Assembly: GCA_021904315.1 (NCBI GenBank)
Contig: CM038913.1
Span: forward strand, 5,951,958 to 6,015,957
Direction: 5' to 3'
DNA: 64,000 bases
DNA from: Sphagnum magellanicum
Lineage: Eukaryota; Streptophyta; Sphagnopsida; Sphagnales; Sphagnaceae
The translations under genes and the position numbers were made by a program. Positions 48,501-60,427 of the stretch are shown here, one piece after another. Every line of letters starts with the position of its first letter. Within the stretch, counting starts at the first letter, position 1. The notes below the pieces were generated by a model that was not told the DNA's origin, made no database searches, and saw only the letters and a program-made list of their open reading frames with translations.

Positions 48501-51165
48501 GTGCCTTGCTTGGGGTTGTGCTAGTGTTAGATATATGCTCAGCTTGAAGTTGAGATCTCAAAACTCTGAACAACTCTGCATCCTAGATCTTATTGGGACA
48601 TTGACTGATCTATCTTTAAGAGAATATCAAATAATTTAGATGGCTTGTCTTGAAATTAGTATTGGTTTAGGGTTTGTGGGTTTAGTTTAGGGCTTAGGGT
48701 TTGGGTTTAGGATATCTGCTAGTTTGTGAGTGTCACAATGAGGCACTTCACTTGTTCTTGTCATGTTTGTTTTGATTTTGCTGGGACTGACATGATGGCT
48801 ACCTTCAAAGTGTTACTGTGGAGTCTTCTCTACAATCTCAGATGTTAAATTAATAACAGTGTTGCATGTGCACCCTGTAGGCACTGTTGTTAGAGATGAG
48901 ATTGGTTTATCATTGGACAAGGTTGGCCAAGAAGTCCTTGGAACTGCTGCCAAAGTAGAACTTACCAAAGATGCCACAACAATTGTGGGAGATGGCTCCA
49001 CACAAGATGCTGTGACCAAACGTGTTTCTCAAATTCGCAACTTAATTGAGGTGGGGACCAACTTCCTTTTACTTTCTATGTTTTGCAGATGTTATCAACT
49101 CCTGGCAGTAGCATGCTATAGTTTGACCTATATTTAGAGCTTCCAGGATTTGTACCATTCTTGTAGTATCTTAGTTCTGGCAGTGACTGCCATGCTTACC
49201 TTATGGGAGTCTGATGCTTTACGTGTGTTTGTAGTCATATCTTCAGTTTGCTCAATCTTTTATTCAAGTCTGGATGATGTCTTCATGCAGGTGGCAGAGC
49301 AAGATTATGAGAAAGAAAAGTTGAACGAGAGAATTGCAAAACTGTCAGGTGGTGTTGCTGTCATCCAGGTCTTTAGCAATCCCTGTATCAACGTGGACTG
49401 TTAACAGATTGTTGGGTTTCACAGTCCTCCATCCTGTTCTTGTATTTTTTTTTCATTTGAGACTCAAGGCCAGGGAAAATCCCAAAGCTGATAGATTAGT
49501 AATTTTCTGCCAGATCATTCAAATTGCCTGTTGTAATATCAGATGCATGGTATGAATCCTGTTGCTATGGTCAGTGCTTGCTTCTCAAGGTTCATGATTT
49601 ATCTGTAACAGGTTGGAGCTCAAACAGAAACAGAGCTTAAGGAGAAGAAGTTGCGGGTGGAAGATGCACTCAATGCAACAAAGGTTTGTGTATGTGCCTT
49701 TGCTCTTGCTTGTCTATTCTTAACTGTACCTCTTTTCTCATGTGTGCTGTTTTTATCGGGCATGGAGAGCAGGCTGCTGTGGAGGAAGGTATTGTTGTGG
49801 GAGGAGGATGTGCACTCTTGAGACTTTCCAGCAAGGTTGATGCTATCAAGGACACCCTTGAGAATTATGAGCAGAAGGTTTGTTTACATTTGCTAGAAAA
49901 CAGATTTTTTTGCCTTGCCGAGCATTGAGGGTATATTCTGCAGATAAAAATTCTTTCTTTTGTAGCTCCTTCCTCACAAACTTGAGGCAAACTTCTATTT
50001 GAAGTGCTACTTATGCATTTTACTCATCTGCCAGGTTGGAGCAGACATTGTGAAGTGTGCATTAAGCTACCCCATAAAGTTGATAGCCAAGAATGCAGGT
50101 GTGAATGGCAGCATGGTTGTTGAAAAGGTGGACAATTTCACTTTGAAATCTTTTGTTGGTTTCTCTGTGCCATGCCCTTTTAAGGTTATTGAGAACTGTG
50201 TGTGACAATTCCTATATTGGCAGCTATCCTTGTCATTGTGCAGGCAAGTCTAGTAACTCTATTTGTAATGAAACGGGGTTTCAAGATTTTAGGGCCAGCA
50301 AGTGTCTCAGTGTATGAGTTTGCAGATGCAATTACCTGCTGTAATTTTATCAAAGTCCTGGGTCTCGTGTTTGGAGAATGAAGTGCAACACAGAGATTGT
50401 ATTTCTGTGCTTGATGTGGCTGTCTTTGTTGGTTCTTCATGCTGCTGAAGCATGTCAATTCCACTGGTGTATTTCAGGTGCTTTCAAATGACAATTCCAG
50501 CTTTGGGTACAATGCTGCCACAGGAATATATGAGGATTTGATGGCTGCTGGCATAATTGACCCAACCAAGGTTTGTATTGTCAATCAGCCACAGATTGTA
50601 ATTGTGTTTGCTAAACCCTTCCAGAGCTTTTAAACAAACGAAAGAGAATCTCACCAGTTTTTTTCTGTTTGTTCACATTTTATGGTGAGACAGCCTGTTA
50701 AGTTGTATAATGTTTGTTACATTTATTTTTTCTGCAGGTCGTGAGGTGCTGTTTGGAGCATGCCAGCTCAGTTGCCAAGACCTTCCTGACATCTGATGTG
50801 GTGGTAGTGGATATTAAGGAAGAGGAGGCTACTCCTGCAGGGTCCCCAATGGATAACTCAGGTACCTTTGCAGCCAAATTTGTTGCAACAGCATAGGTGG
50901 TGATCTGTTCATATTTCTTATGGGTGCCTTATAGTACTGCTGCCAGTTAGTACTGGTAACCTACAATCAGATTTTTGAGCATTGAAGTTGTGTGCTTGTA
51001 TTCTGTTTTTTTTTTTTTTTTTTTCCCTCAGTGGTAGATCTTTTATAGCAATATGAAGTGCTTCCTATCAACCTGGAGCACCCCATACTGGCATTGTCTG
51101 TATAAGACAATAAAAAAACTAAAACGGGCATGCTGTTTGTGTTCTGTGCAGGATATGGTTACTGA
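45549..51165 (+). CDS. CPN60B: Chloroplast chaperonin-60 subunit beta, 14 exons, 620 aa
   Basis: This is the beta subunit of the plastid GroEL-type double-ring chaperonin, which folds Rubisco large subunit and other stromal proteins with ATP. Exons: 45549-45824, 46876-47001, 47130-47267, 47452-47547, 47704-47946, 48246-48480, 48881-49050, 49291-49368, 49612-49683, 49773-49877, 50035-50127, 50478-50570, 50738-50861, 51152-51165. All are GT-AG and in frame. Residues 1 to about 75 are a Ser/Thr/Arg/Gly-rich transit peptide; the mature protein starts near [10 protein letters not shown]. The ATP site GDGTT is at about 161-165 and the chaperonin signature [12 protein letters not shown] at 479-490. 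The end, DNSGYGY, is typical of plant beta rather than alpha subunits. Length is near the usual ~600. The last exon holds only 14 coding bases. Intron 1 (45825-46875) carries a triplicated repeat. Confidence 0.96.
46051..46710. repeat. Three-copy tandem repeat in CPN60 beta intron 1
   Basis: Units of about 214-226 bp start at 46051, 46277 and 46491 with ATTCACA followed by a short variable stretch and a TGCA(G/C)TTCAGTGCTT block. Each contains a TGTTTTA or TTGTTTTAG tract, GCACTTGTAAAC-like sequence and AATTTTGCTC at its end. Divergence between units is moderate. Confidence 0.85.
48662..48714. repeat. Telomere-like GGGTTTAG cluster in intron 6 of CPN60 beta
   Basis: Several degenerate TTTAGGGTTTG units lie in intron 6 (48481-48880). 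The G-rich strand is the sense strand here, opposite to the tracts in the transporter and LRR introns. Confidence 0.75.
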
Positions 51166-52750
51166 TCAGGGATTAACTAGATGCAATAGACTACCAGCAT
51201 GTCCCTTGTTTCAGGATCCGGGAGTTGTATCTTGATAGATTGAAAAGTGCAGGGTGTTCTGCCCTAGCAGGGCAGGCATTCCTTGTGACAAGTCTTCAGT
51301 CTGGAGTTCATTTGAGACATATATTTTTGTATGCATATCATGACTTAAGTCAACCCGAATCAAAGTTTTGCATATGGGCTTCACTGCTGTAAAGAAAACA
51401 CATCTTCCAGTGACACTTTTCTTTTGCAGGTCCAGGGGTATGGCCTAATGAGGGTACGGGTTGATAATTCTCTTGGAATTGGGCGAATTGATCTTTGCAA
51501 ATTCAAATTGCAGTCGGGAATGTAAATACGACAATTGTAGGGATATGGAACTGAAAATTTCTCATTTGTTTGTATTCAGACGTCCTCAGCCCTTTTCTGT
51601 GAGTTGTTAAAGTTAGCCACAGTAGAACTATCAAGATTCACTTGTCAAGTCCGGTGTTCAGTGTTTACTATCCAAATGGCAAATACAATGATCTCACAGC
51701 CCTTTGTGCCTATTCTCCACCAAATGTGGGAAAACCTTTCTGCATGCAGTGGTGTGTTATGCAAAGCCTAAAGTTTTTTTCTTTCTCTTTCTTTAACTGG
51801 TGGAATCTGTTTTCTTAGTCTGTTGGTCTTCTCCTCTTTAAATTCTGTTCCATTAGCAGCCTCATGGACCAATTTTCTGTTACTGACAAGTCTTGTCAGA
51901 AACTGAGTACATTGGATGTTTGATATTACCATTCACCTATTGCCAGGAACTGATAGATTTGATGGGGACGGTACAGATTATCGATGGTCAGTATCATACA
52001 CGTAATTTATGGAACTGTTGAAGGTCTCAAGACATGCAATACTGTTGCTGTTCTGCTGCTTGTAAATCTTGGTTTTAGTTTTGGGTCTATTGCATCATCT
52101 CTAACTGTCTCTGATGCTTGACTGATAATCATCTCATGCCTGATGTTTGATGAGTCAGGTGGCCTTTGTTTTTGGTGAAGTCAATCCTAAATTTTGCAGA
52201 TTGATCAAAAACATTTGATCTACGGGGGTAGACACTTATCCTTGGAGAAAGAATTTTGTCATCCAAGTTCCAATCCAGTTACATCACCTGAAGCAAAACA
52301 AAGATTAAATTTGTTGCGTCTAAATGCCTTGCTCACAGAGTGAGGTAACAATTACCAAAATTTGAAGAGCTGACTTTTTATAGCTTCTTCATCAACTCTT
52401 GGAAACCACATGATCCAAGAGAACTGCATAACTCAATCATGCATACTTGATTACAAATCTGAGGGCAAATGCCAGATTTCCCAGAAGCATTATTAGCTCA
52501 GGAAACTCCAGATGATTGTTGCTTTCATAGATGGAAGAGGATTACCCACAGACTGGAGCTCAGTGAGCTGTCTGCTACAAGATAGAGAAGGATGTTCACC
52601 TTCTTTGTGGTGTTTGCCAGCTTCTTGCCTCATCACCCACACAAGGGTAACACAATTCTGGGCAAGTAAACTGAGTTGAAAGCAGAGAACTGAATGCACA
52701 AAATCATGAAAAATGCAATAGTAGAGCAGATGCTCAATAAGAAGGTCAGG
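51166..52750. other. 3' UTR of CPN60 beta and intergenic DNA
   Basis: The first few hundred bases are probably 3' UTR. A TTTTCTTTTGCAG acceptor-like site near 51430 could mark a UTR intron. No further gene recognised up to 52.7 kb. Confidence 0.4.
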
Positions 52751-52952
52751 GATCATCGTCTCTTTCTCCTTCTCAAATGTGCAAAACCTTACAAACCACA
52801 TTCCTTGAGGAGAATCCATAAACCCTAATGCCATCACCATGCTCAATGAGCTCTGGGATCATCGTGCCTCTCCTTCTCTCAAATGTGCCAAACCTTACAA
52901 ACCACATTTGGTGTAGAGAATCCATAAACCCTAGTGCCACCACCCCCGTGAA
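52751..52952. repeat. Tandem duplication, period about 106 bp, near the SNU13 3' end
   Basis: Two copies start with GATCATCGT at 52751 and 52857. They share CTCAAATGTGC, AAACCTTACAAACCACATT and GAATCCATAAACCCTA blocks and differ by small indels. Confidence 0.88.
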
Positions 52953-53204
52953 GAAAACAAGATTTTACCGACAGAGGGAGAAGGTGTGCGTGCATAACTT
53001 CATCAACTTAGCAAAACGCGGCCCTTACGCTACGCAGAACCAAACAAAAAAGGTCTAAGAAAAAGGGAACCCTAGTTCGCCATCCTCGCAACTTCACCAT
53101 CTCCATAGACATCATAGACACTCCAGTCTCTATCCGGTGTGGCTCTCTCTCTCTCTCCGGCGCGGTTTTGTCCCCCCTCCTTCCCTTCCTTTTGAGACCC
53201 TTCA

Positions 53205-53591
53205 TCAGATGAGCAGCTTCTCGATGGCGTCCTTCAGTTGCTGGATTTGCGACTTCAATTGGCTGCCCTCGTTGGTAGTTACGGAACACGCGATGACGGG
53301 CCTTGAAACCCCACAAGCCCGTCCTAATGCTTGCTTGGACGGCACGAACACGTATGGCACGTTCTTGTCCTCCGCTAGCAACGGCAAGTGCAGCAAAATC
53401 TCCAACGGCTCCGTGTCGGCTGCCATCACCACGAACTCCGCTATCCCTCTGTTCAACGTCTTGGTGGCCTCGTTAGCCCCCTTCTTCAGCTGCTTGTAGT
53501 TGCCTGCTTGCTGTACGATGTCCATGATTGTGATGGTCAGCTGGGAATCCGCCAACGGATACGCCTTGGGATTCACTACCTCCGACCCCAT
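53205..53591 (-). CDS. SNU13: SNU13 / 15.5K kink-turn RNA-binding protein, intronless, 128 aa
   Basis: L7Ae/L30e-family protein that binds the kink-turn of U4 snRNA and of box C/D snoRNAs, as part of the U4/U6.U5 tri-snRNP and of snoRNPs (nucleus, nucleolus). The whole protein is visible in one exon: [18 protein letters not shown] at the start, the diagnostic RNA-contact segment [20 protein letters not shown] at about 38-57, then [20 protein letters not shown], then SRPVIACSV, ending in IEKLLI. Length equals the usual ~128 residues. The chosen ATG gives the family N-terminus. The same frame stays open upstream and has another ATG at 53753, which would add 54 residues not seen in the family; I treat that as leader. 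Two AACCCTAAC elements lie ~205-285 bp upstream. Confidence 0.95.
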   Translation of the reverse strand: MGSEVVNPKAYPLADSQLTITIMDIVQQAGNYKQLKKGANEATKTLNRGIAEFVVMAADTEPLEILLHLPLLAEDKNVPYVFVPSKQALGRACGVSRPVIACSVTTNEGSQLKSQIQQLKDAIEKLLI

Positions 53592-53960
53592 TCTCTCTTG
53601 TCTCCACCTCCAAACGCTTCGAAAGTATCCGACCAACGCAAGACTCTCCCGAGAAGAAGAAACTCGCCCACAAAACAGTCTCCCTGTCCAAGCCACTGTC
53701 GCCGCTGGCCAAAGATGCACAATGACAAAGGAACGAGGGCGGCAAAACAACATCAACAAGAAAAAGCAAACCCCACAAAGCCCTCGATTCACGGCCTAGG
53801 GTTAGGGTTCCAGGTGGAAGACAAAGACCGTTGATGCAAGATCTGGACGGTCAAAAAAGAACCCTAACCCTGAATTCTGGTTTTTTCGTCTTTCTCCTCT
53901 GTCCTCGTCTCTTCTGTGTCAGACAGGGAGAAGAAGAGAGGGAAGCTTCGTCTCTTGCAA
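53592..53960 (-). promoter_or_regulatory. SNU13 promoter/leader with paired telobox-like elements
   Basis: CTAGGGTTAGGGTTCC lies at 53796-53811 and GAACCCTAACCCTGAA at 53859-53874, in opposite orientations about 50 bp apart. In plants telobox (AAACCCTA) elements are typical of genes for ribosomal and RNA-processing proteins; here one base differs from the strict consensus. Whether they are transcribed is unknown. Confidence 0.55.
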
Positions 53961-54718
53961 TGGATTTCGTTGTTCCTCGATTTGTAGCAAGAATTCAAAT
54001 TCAAGCTGTTAATTCTTGCTCAAATTCTGCAAAATCTGCGCACGTACAAAGTTTCTGCACTTTCTCTTTTGTTTTGGTCGTTCTCGTTTTGTGACGATAT
54101 ACTTCAGAGATTTGACTGTTTGTCATAGGTTTAGGGTTTGGGGTTCTTGACCCTACTACAAGCTCATCAAGGAGTACAATGATATTCGTTGCCGTTCGGT
54201 GATGACAGAATAAGGACAGAGTGCTGAACACCCAAAAATTTGCAGAGAAATCAAATTCCAAACTAGTAGGCTCTCGAGAAAGAGAGGGGGGGGTGCGTGC
54301 GTGCGTGCGTGCAGAGGCAAAATCATCACTTCGCAAAATCCCACCAAACTCTTACTCAGTTTGAGGAGGTTGCAGTGATGATGGTGTGCTACTTTTTCTA
54401 CAAGAATTTCTGCATATAATTCTGTACCACAAGAGTTTTGTGAAATAAAGATTTGAATGTTCTGTTTGTGCACGTTGTCTGTCTGTATGTGTCTGTCCTC
54501 ACAATTGAAAGAAGTTACTTGTGCATCATCACCATCATCATGTCCTTCTCAGGTGAGGCACATCAAACAATTGAGCTACCGATCTGAAGAAAAGCTCTGG
54601 CCAATTTGCACCCCTTTGTTAATTAATCCAAATTCTCTCAAGATCCTTACTCTGTTGGCAATTTCAGCTATATCCAGTGCGAGAAAGCTGAAAGGGAGGA
54701 GCTCACACTTGTGTGAAC
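53961..54718. other. Upstream DNA of SNU13 and 3' flank of the B3 gene
   Basis: I recognise no gene. A GTGC/GCGT repeat is at about 54294-54313 and a run of G at 54283-54290. The part nearest 54719 is probably the 3' UTR of the B3 gene. Confidence 0.45.
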
Positions 54719-57700
54719 TCACTGTGATTCTTCTTCTTCTTCTGGCATTTCTAAGTTGTAAGGACACTTACTTCCCAACTGCTTGCTGGCATGCATCCTT
54801 GTATTCCATCTAATTGGCTGGCCGGGCTTAGGAGCTTCATCAAAAGCCTCAACTCCTTTTCCATAGTAAGGAAGACAACAATCTTTATGCAAGGTATGAG
54901 AAGTAGTTGAAGGGTTTTGTTCCTGAGCCACAAAATCAGTGATTGCAGCTTTTGTTGCTAAATCAACTGACTGCTGTCGCCGTGCATCTTCCTTTTTCCT
55001 GTGAATTGCTGCTTTGTAGAGAGCTTTTGCTATGGCTGTTTTTCTGGAGGTCCTTGCCAGTAGAGTTGAGCCACGCAAACACTTTGCCAGATTCGGGAGT
55101 TTAGTCTGGTTTGGATGGGGGCTCTTCCGGCTGCAATTTGGAGGAGTAGCGAGTCCACTTGCATCACGGATTTGATGCCAGTCCTGTGAGGCATTTGGTG
55201 AATGCTTTTTGACATCAATGTCCAGGACAGAGAAAATATGGACCTTGAAGATAAGCTTGCTGGGATCTGTGAGTTCAAGCACACAAACATCCCCTTCTTG
55301 TATACGATGTGCAATGGAGAAGGTTCTCCATCCAGTTAAGCAAGGTTGCCTGACATTTCCAGTCCATGTTGCTGTCCATGTCTGACCTATTGAGTCCACA
55401 AGCGTTGACTTGGCAAGCTTCTGAGGCATCCAGAGCTTTGCAAAATCCATGGGTATGGACTGCCACCAGGATTCCACACAACAACAACAACAACAACCCC
55501 CACCCCATGGACCCTATTGCTCAGGAAAGTCTCTTAGCACACATTGCTGTTTCATGTGCAATCCATGTGCATGAAGGTCAGAGTCTCCTCCCCCCTCCTC
55601 TGTTACAGGGTGAAAAGTTACAATTCCTGTCAACAAGCGTTGAGGAGTATGCCTGTGACCACAAGAATTCTACATCACTTCTGCAGGATACCATAACTTG
55701 GAAAGTGGAGGCTGTTATGAGCACTGCCGCTCTTAAGAGCATTGCCACCCCAGACATTGAAGTAGGATAAGCCTTGGGATGGGCACTCACCAGAACAAAA
55801 TGTTGAGACACAGAGTAGCACACTGTGAAACTTGGGTTCTTGACCTTGAATTTGTAGGCAGCCAGAATGTCTCTACACTTATCACCTTCAGAAATAGGAT
55901 GGTGTCTTTGAGATGCAAGTGCCACCTTACCGTGATCTTCTACAAACTGATCACCTGGTGACGTTTTTTCTTGTCTGTTGATTGATTTGCTTTGCAAGGA
56001 TGTTGAAGCAGAGGAGATTCTGCCCAACGACTCTCCATCTGCAAATGCACTCTGCAGTCTGTTGTTGTCATCATCCCTTCTGAAGATATGCACTAAGATT
56101 GTCAGCTCTGTGAAGTTGGTAACTTCAAAGACACAAACGTCTCCTGCTTGAAGACAGTGATCAGATGCAAATGTTGACCACCCATCAGTCAGTGATCCCC
56201 TGTCTAGTCTTGGTTTCCAAATTGCTGAATATAGGTTGCCAGCACTGTCAACCAGAGTTGCTTCTGTGGTGATATCTGGCATCCCAAGCAATGAGGCTGG
56301 TAAAGGCTGCAGAGCAAACCAATATTTTCAGTATGAATGAGATCCTCCTTCAACATTGCAATGCAACATTTATAGTTACTCCTTTTCCATTCAGTCTTCT
56401 TCTCATGGACAGGCACTATGGAGATTCAAGTTGTAACAAGTTGCAGTGGTTTTCTGGAGCACAATCTTCCCCCTGCAGTTCCTGCTCATGTTTGGTTTGA
56501 GCAGAGTTTCTCAATCCCTTCTTCTAGTTTATATTTTCTTGATCTAATAGACATCAACTTCCAAAAGATTATGTTCATCACTCAAAATTGATATGTGCAC
56601 TGGTTCATTGTCCTATTCTGCTTTAGTATATCAGCTCTAAGCATGAGCACCAGCCACAAGACTCTCTTTTTGTAAAAATGGCTGCACACTTTGTCCAGAT
56701 ACTAAAAGAAGTATGTGACTGATTCAAGTGCAGTAGCTTGATGTTTCAGATACGATGTAAATTGAAAAATTTGCAAACCTGGAGGAGGTACAGAGTACAG
56801 AGGTAAATTACTTACAATGGTGGAATTGAGAAGAACATGTAAATCTGCTAAGATGACAGCATCATGGGGATTTGAGGAATTCAATGCCTCCGACCACTCA
56901 ACAGGCTTGTAGTTTTGTTGAGCCCATGATCTCCTGCTTCTTGAATCAGTTGGCATTCCTTCTTGTGGTTTCATAGCTCCTACTCTTTCTGTAGATAGAG
57001 CAACGCAATGGCTCAGACTTCTCTACAATTGGATCAGTGAGCCAGAAATGTGTAGTGTGACCACTTGCATATACACTTAATACAGAATCAACTGTGTTAG
57101 TGATTGATACTTCACCAAACAATCATAAGCAAGGATGGTACTAACAAACCTCCTCCTGTTTTCTGAGTGTCACTATCCTTGTTGCTGCTATCTTTTCCTC
57201 CTCTTTGAACACTGAGCATCTTCTCTTTAGACTCTGCAATGCCTGTATTTCTTAGACTGGCAATATACTCAGCTATCATTGTGGACTCAGTCAGAGCATC
57301 TAGTAATGGTGATGCCAGCTTTTCCTCTTTACTGCAGTTGCTGATTTCTCTAGTTTTTTTGGGTGCTGTGAGCCTTGCTGCTCTGATCATCTCATTTTTG
57401 TCACAGGAATCATCTGATGTACAACCTGGATCAAATTCTGGAAGCTTTGCAGCTGGCCTTTTGGCTCTTGGAGGTGTTTGTTCCAACACCATGACATCAT
57501 CCTCTTGACTTGCCTTTCCTTGACCCGTGGTAGGTAAGGAGTTAGGCACAACCCCTTCCACAATGCTGTGCCGCCAGCCCTTCACACTGGCCACATAATC
57601 TTCCAAGCGCAAGATGCGAACAAAGACATTTATGTTGTTGGGATTTTTCAGCTCCAAGACACAGATATCACCTTCTTTTAGGCTTTGTTGTTGGGCAAAA

Positions 57701-60301
57701 TCAAACCAACCCATTTGAAACCGTGCTGTTGCTCCACATGGGTTGAAGACAACAGGCCACTTCCTGCCACACATGTCTACCAGAAGTATTTTTGTCTTCC
57801 TTCCTGGCAACCATTTGCTCGAAAAACGTTTTGGAACAATCTGCAAAGGAAAGACACAAATCACAGATGTTTCGGAGTGGTTCAGGATGAACCCAATTAC
57901 TGTAGATTGCAAATAGAAGAAATGCGACCACCCATGTCCATGGGCAGAAAGCTTGGTCATGTCATGGTGATTTTGTAGAGAAAAAAGCAAAGTGATAAAA
58001 GAGACTTGAAACTAAGAATGCATCTGCAATACTTGACCAATTGCTGAAGAGCAGTGAGAGCTTTACTGCATCAGAAGTCAGAAACTGAGCTCATGAAAGG
58101 TGCACAAAATGAACGAACTCACCGGACAGCCTGTATTGATATAGGTCTTGCTCATGAAGATTATAGCAGACGGGTTTCTGTTCTTGATTGCCTTTGCAGC
58201 CCTCACCATTTCTTGCCTATTGAAGTTCTCCTCAGCTCCCAGCTGTGTTTGAGAGGGACCAGAGAACATTGTCAGGCTTTCAGCTTCTGACTGTAAACCT
58301 TCAGGTACCTGTGTAAAAAATATATATGAGTGCACTGTGAAGATTACATGTGAAGATTATATGAGAAGCAGTTTTGAGCAGGCTGAAGGACAATCAGAAT
58401 AAGCTTCTTGCAGAGATTGATGCTACAAAAAAGCTCGTTGTCAAGGATCTGTGGGAAGACTACAAGAAGAGGATCTGATTTTCTAAAGCAGCAAAGGGGG
58501 ACACAGGGAGCTATAGAACAAAAACATGAAGAAGCTCAATGACATGGAATGCAGAGAGAAAGAATAGTTACTCCATGCAAAGAGAAGCAAGCAGTTGGAA
58601 GACAAGGAGAGCTACTCGTGGAGTGTGTATTGGCTGACCTCCTCAGAAGTGTACTGCTGCTGGAATTGCTGCTTCAAATCAGATTGCAATCTCTCTCTCT
58701 GATGCCGTCGTTGTTGTCCGGGAATGTTGCCTGCAGATTCAGCAGATGGCTTTGCAGCAGACTTCAGCATGTTGAACTGTTCTCTTTTGTCCTCCTCCTC
58801 CTCCTTGCCCTCCTCGTAATATGTCTTTGGCGCTGGAGTTTTTCCTGGCACTGGCTTCTCTTGTTGTACAACAGGCGGCGGCGGAGGAGACGGCAATCTC
58901 TCAAAGAACAACTCCGGTTGCTCCAAGAATTGTTGCATTTGTTCCAGCTTTTCTTCGTCTTCCGATTGCTGCTGACCAAGGCCGTTGCTGAGACTTCTTC
59001 CGGTTCCAGACGGCTTCTCCCTGAAACCAGAGGTGAATCCACCATTTCTGCGCTTGCAGCAGGATGCATCTTCCTCCTCCGGTTCTGGTACCTTACGCTT
59101 TCTCCCTGCAGCTTGAAGCTTGTTGCAGGGATCAGCAGCAATCTCAGTCTGCACTGGATTCCTATTTCTCAACTTCTTCCGATAATCTGAAGAGGCTGGT
59201 GGATCACTCTCATGGCTGTCTGCAGCGTCCCTGAGAACACAACATGGATGTTTGGAGAAAGTTCGCGGCGAGTCGTTGAAGGTCCTCCTGTGCTTGTCAG
59301 GATCTTTCATGTCACCAGGAAAAACAGTTTTCTGACAACCCTGCTTGCCATAGATCTTCAGAACGAAGTGCGAGTTTCGCGTGAGGTTGAACATCACGCT
59401 GTCGCCGAATTGTATTCCGTGGTAATCGGAGAATTCTCGAAAGCCTGATCGCAGACCGAAGGCATTGTTGAACGCCAGCAACGGCACTTGACAGCTGAAC
59501 CCCGTCGGCCCTTCCAACGTTACCTTGTCGTCAATTCTGTACCCGTGCTGCTCCATGAACAAGCTCGGAATCCGCTGCAACAACAACAAAAATGCATGGA
59601 ACACTCAGAAAAAGACATGATCACCGATGCAATTCTCCAATCTCAACACCAAAGGTTGTCGGAACCAAAATATTCAGATCACAAATGCTGCTGCTGCTGC
59701 TGACGTTCGATTTGCACAAAAGAAAGCAAGCAAATGCAGAGATAAGATTGCTTTGCAGAAATGCTCCAGAAAAGCAAAAAACACATCATCATCATCACCA
59801 TCATCATCATCTTCTTCTTCTTCTCCTTCTGCTTCTTCTGTTTTTGCTTCTTCTTACTTACAAATACATTTTGATCACAAATGCTGCTGCTGTTCATGAT
59901 GATGATTGATTTGCACAAAAGAAAGCAAGCAGATAGATGCAGAGACAAAATTACTTTGCAGAAATGCTCCAGAAAATCAAAAAACACAACAACATCATCT
60001 TCTTCTTCTTCTTCTTCTTCTATTTCTTCTTCTTTTTGCTTACCAGGAATCTGGATCTGTGGTCTTCATTGCTATCCAGAATGAGCTTGATGAAAGATGG
60101 TGCTGGCAGCTGCATTTGATCATTACCACCACCACCACCAACACCACCACCAGCAGAAGGAGCATGATGATGACGATGATGAAGAAGAAGAGGATCATTA
60201 CTAGCCTGATGATTTGCAAAACAGAAATTTGTGCACTTTGTGCAAGCACTGAACTTTTTCCCATAAGCTACTGCTTTTCTACTATTGCTTCCAGGCTCCA
60301 T
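54719..60301 (-). CDS. Four-B3-domain DNA-binding protein (REM/VRN1-like), 7 exons, 1166 aa
   Basis: Plant-specific B3 transcription-factor-type protein, expected in the nucleus. Minus-strand exons: 60301-60044, 59574-58639, 58308-58123, 57840-57150, 56988-56816, 56306-55791, 55459-54719; all GT-AG, total length an exact multiple of three. After a Cys-containing N-terminus (ACTKCTNFCF) and a His/Gly-rich stretch come B3-1 (about 68-164), B3-2 (443-545), B3-3 (about 733-826, with a degenerate first strand) and B3-4 (905-1000). Each B3 keeps a D/E-GD-V/I-C/M-F/L-E/N core such as KEGDICVLEL or EGDVCVLEL. Linkers are charged, with a KR-rich stretch and SPPPPPVV after B3-1. A phase-0 intron splits every B3 at the same point, just before a basic/small-I-P segment (RIPSLF, IVPKRF, PLPASL, SIPMDF). 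The start is the first ATG before the Cys motif. Two separate genes is the main alternative. Targets unknown. Confidence 0.88.
59677..60043. repeat. Tandem duplication (~196 bp) in intron 1 of the B3 gene
   Basis: Copies start with GATCACAAATGCTGCTGCTG at 59677 and a near match at 59873. Both carry GATTTGCACAAAAGAAAGCA, TTTGCAGAAATGCTCCAGAA and a following run of (TTC)n. The second copy runs up to the splice donor of exon 1, and the first copy carries a donor-like counterpart. Confidence 0.88.
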
Positions 60302-60427
60302 ATCTATGGCACTGCACCACAAGAGGAGAAGAAGAAGAAAAAAATGATCATCAGGTGATCAGCCTCTTCTCTGGAAAGCATAGAAATACACCAAAAAACA
60401 CTCTTCACAATGTTTTGCAGTACAACC

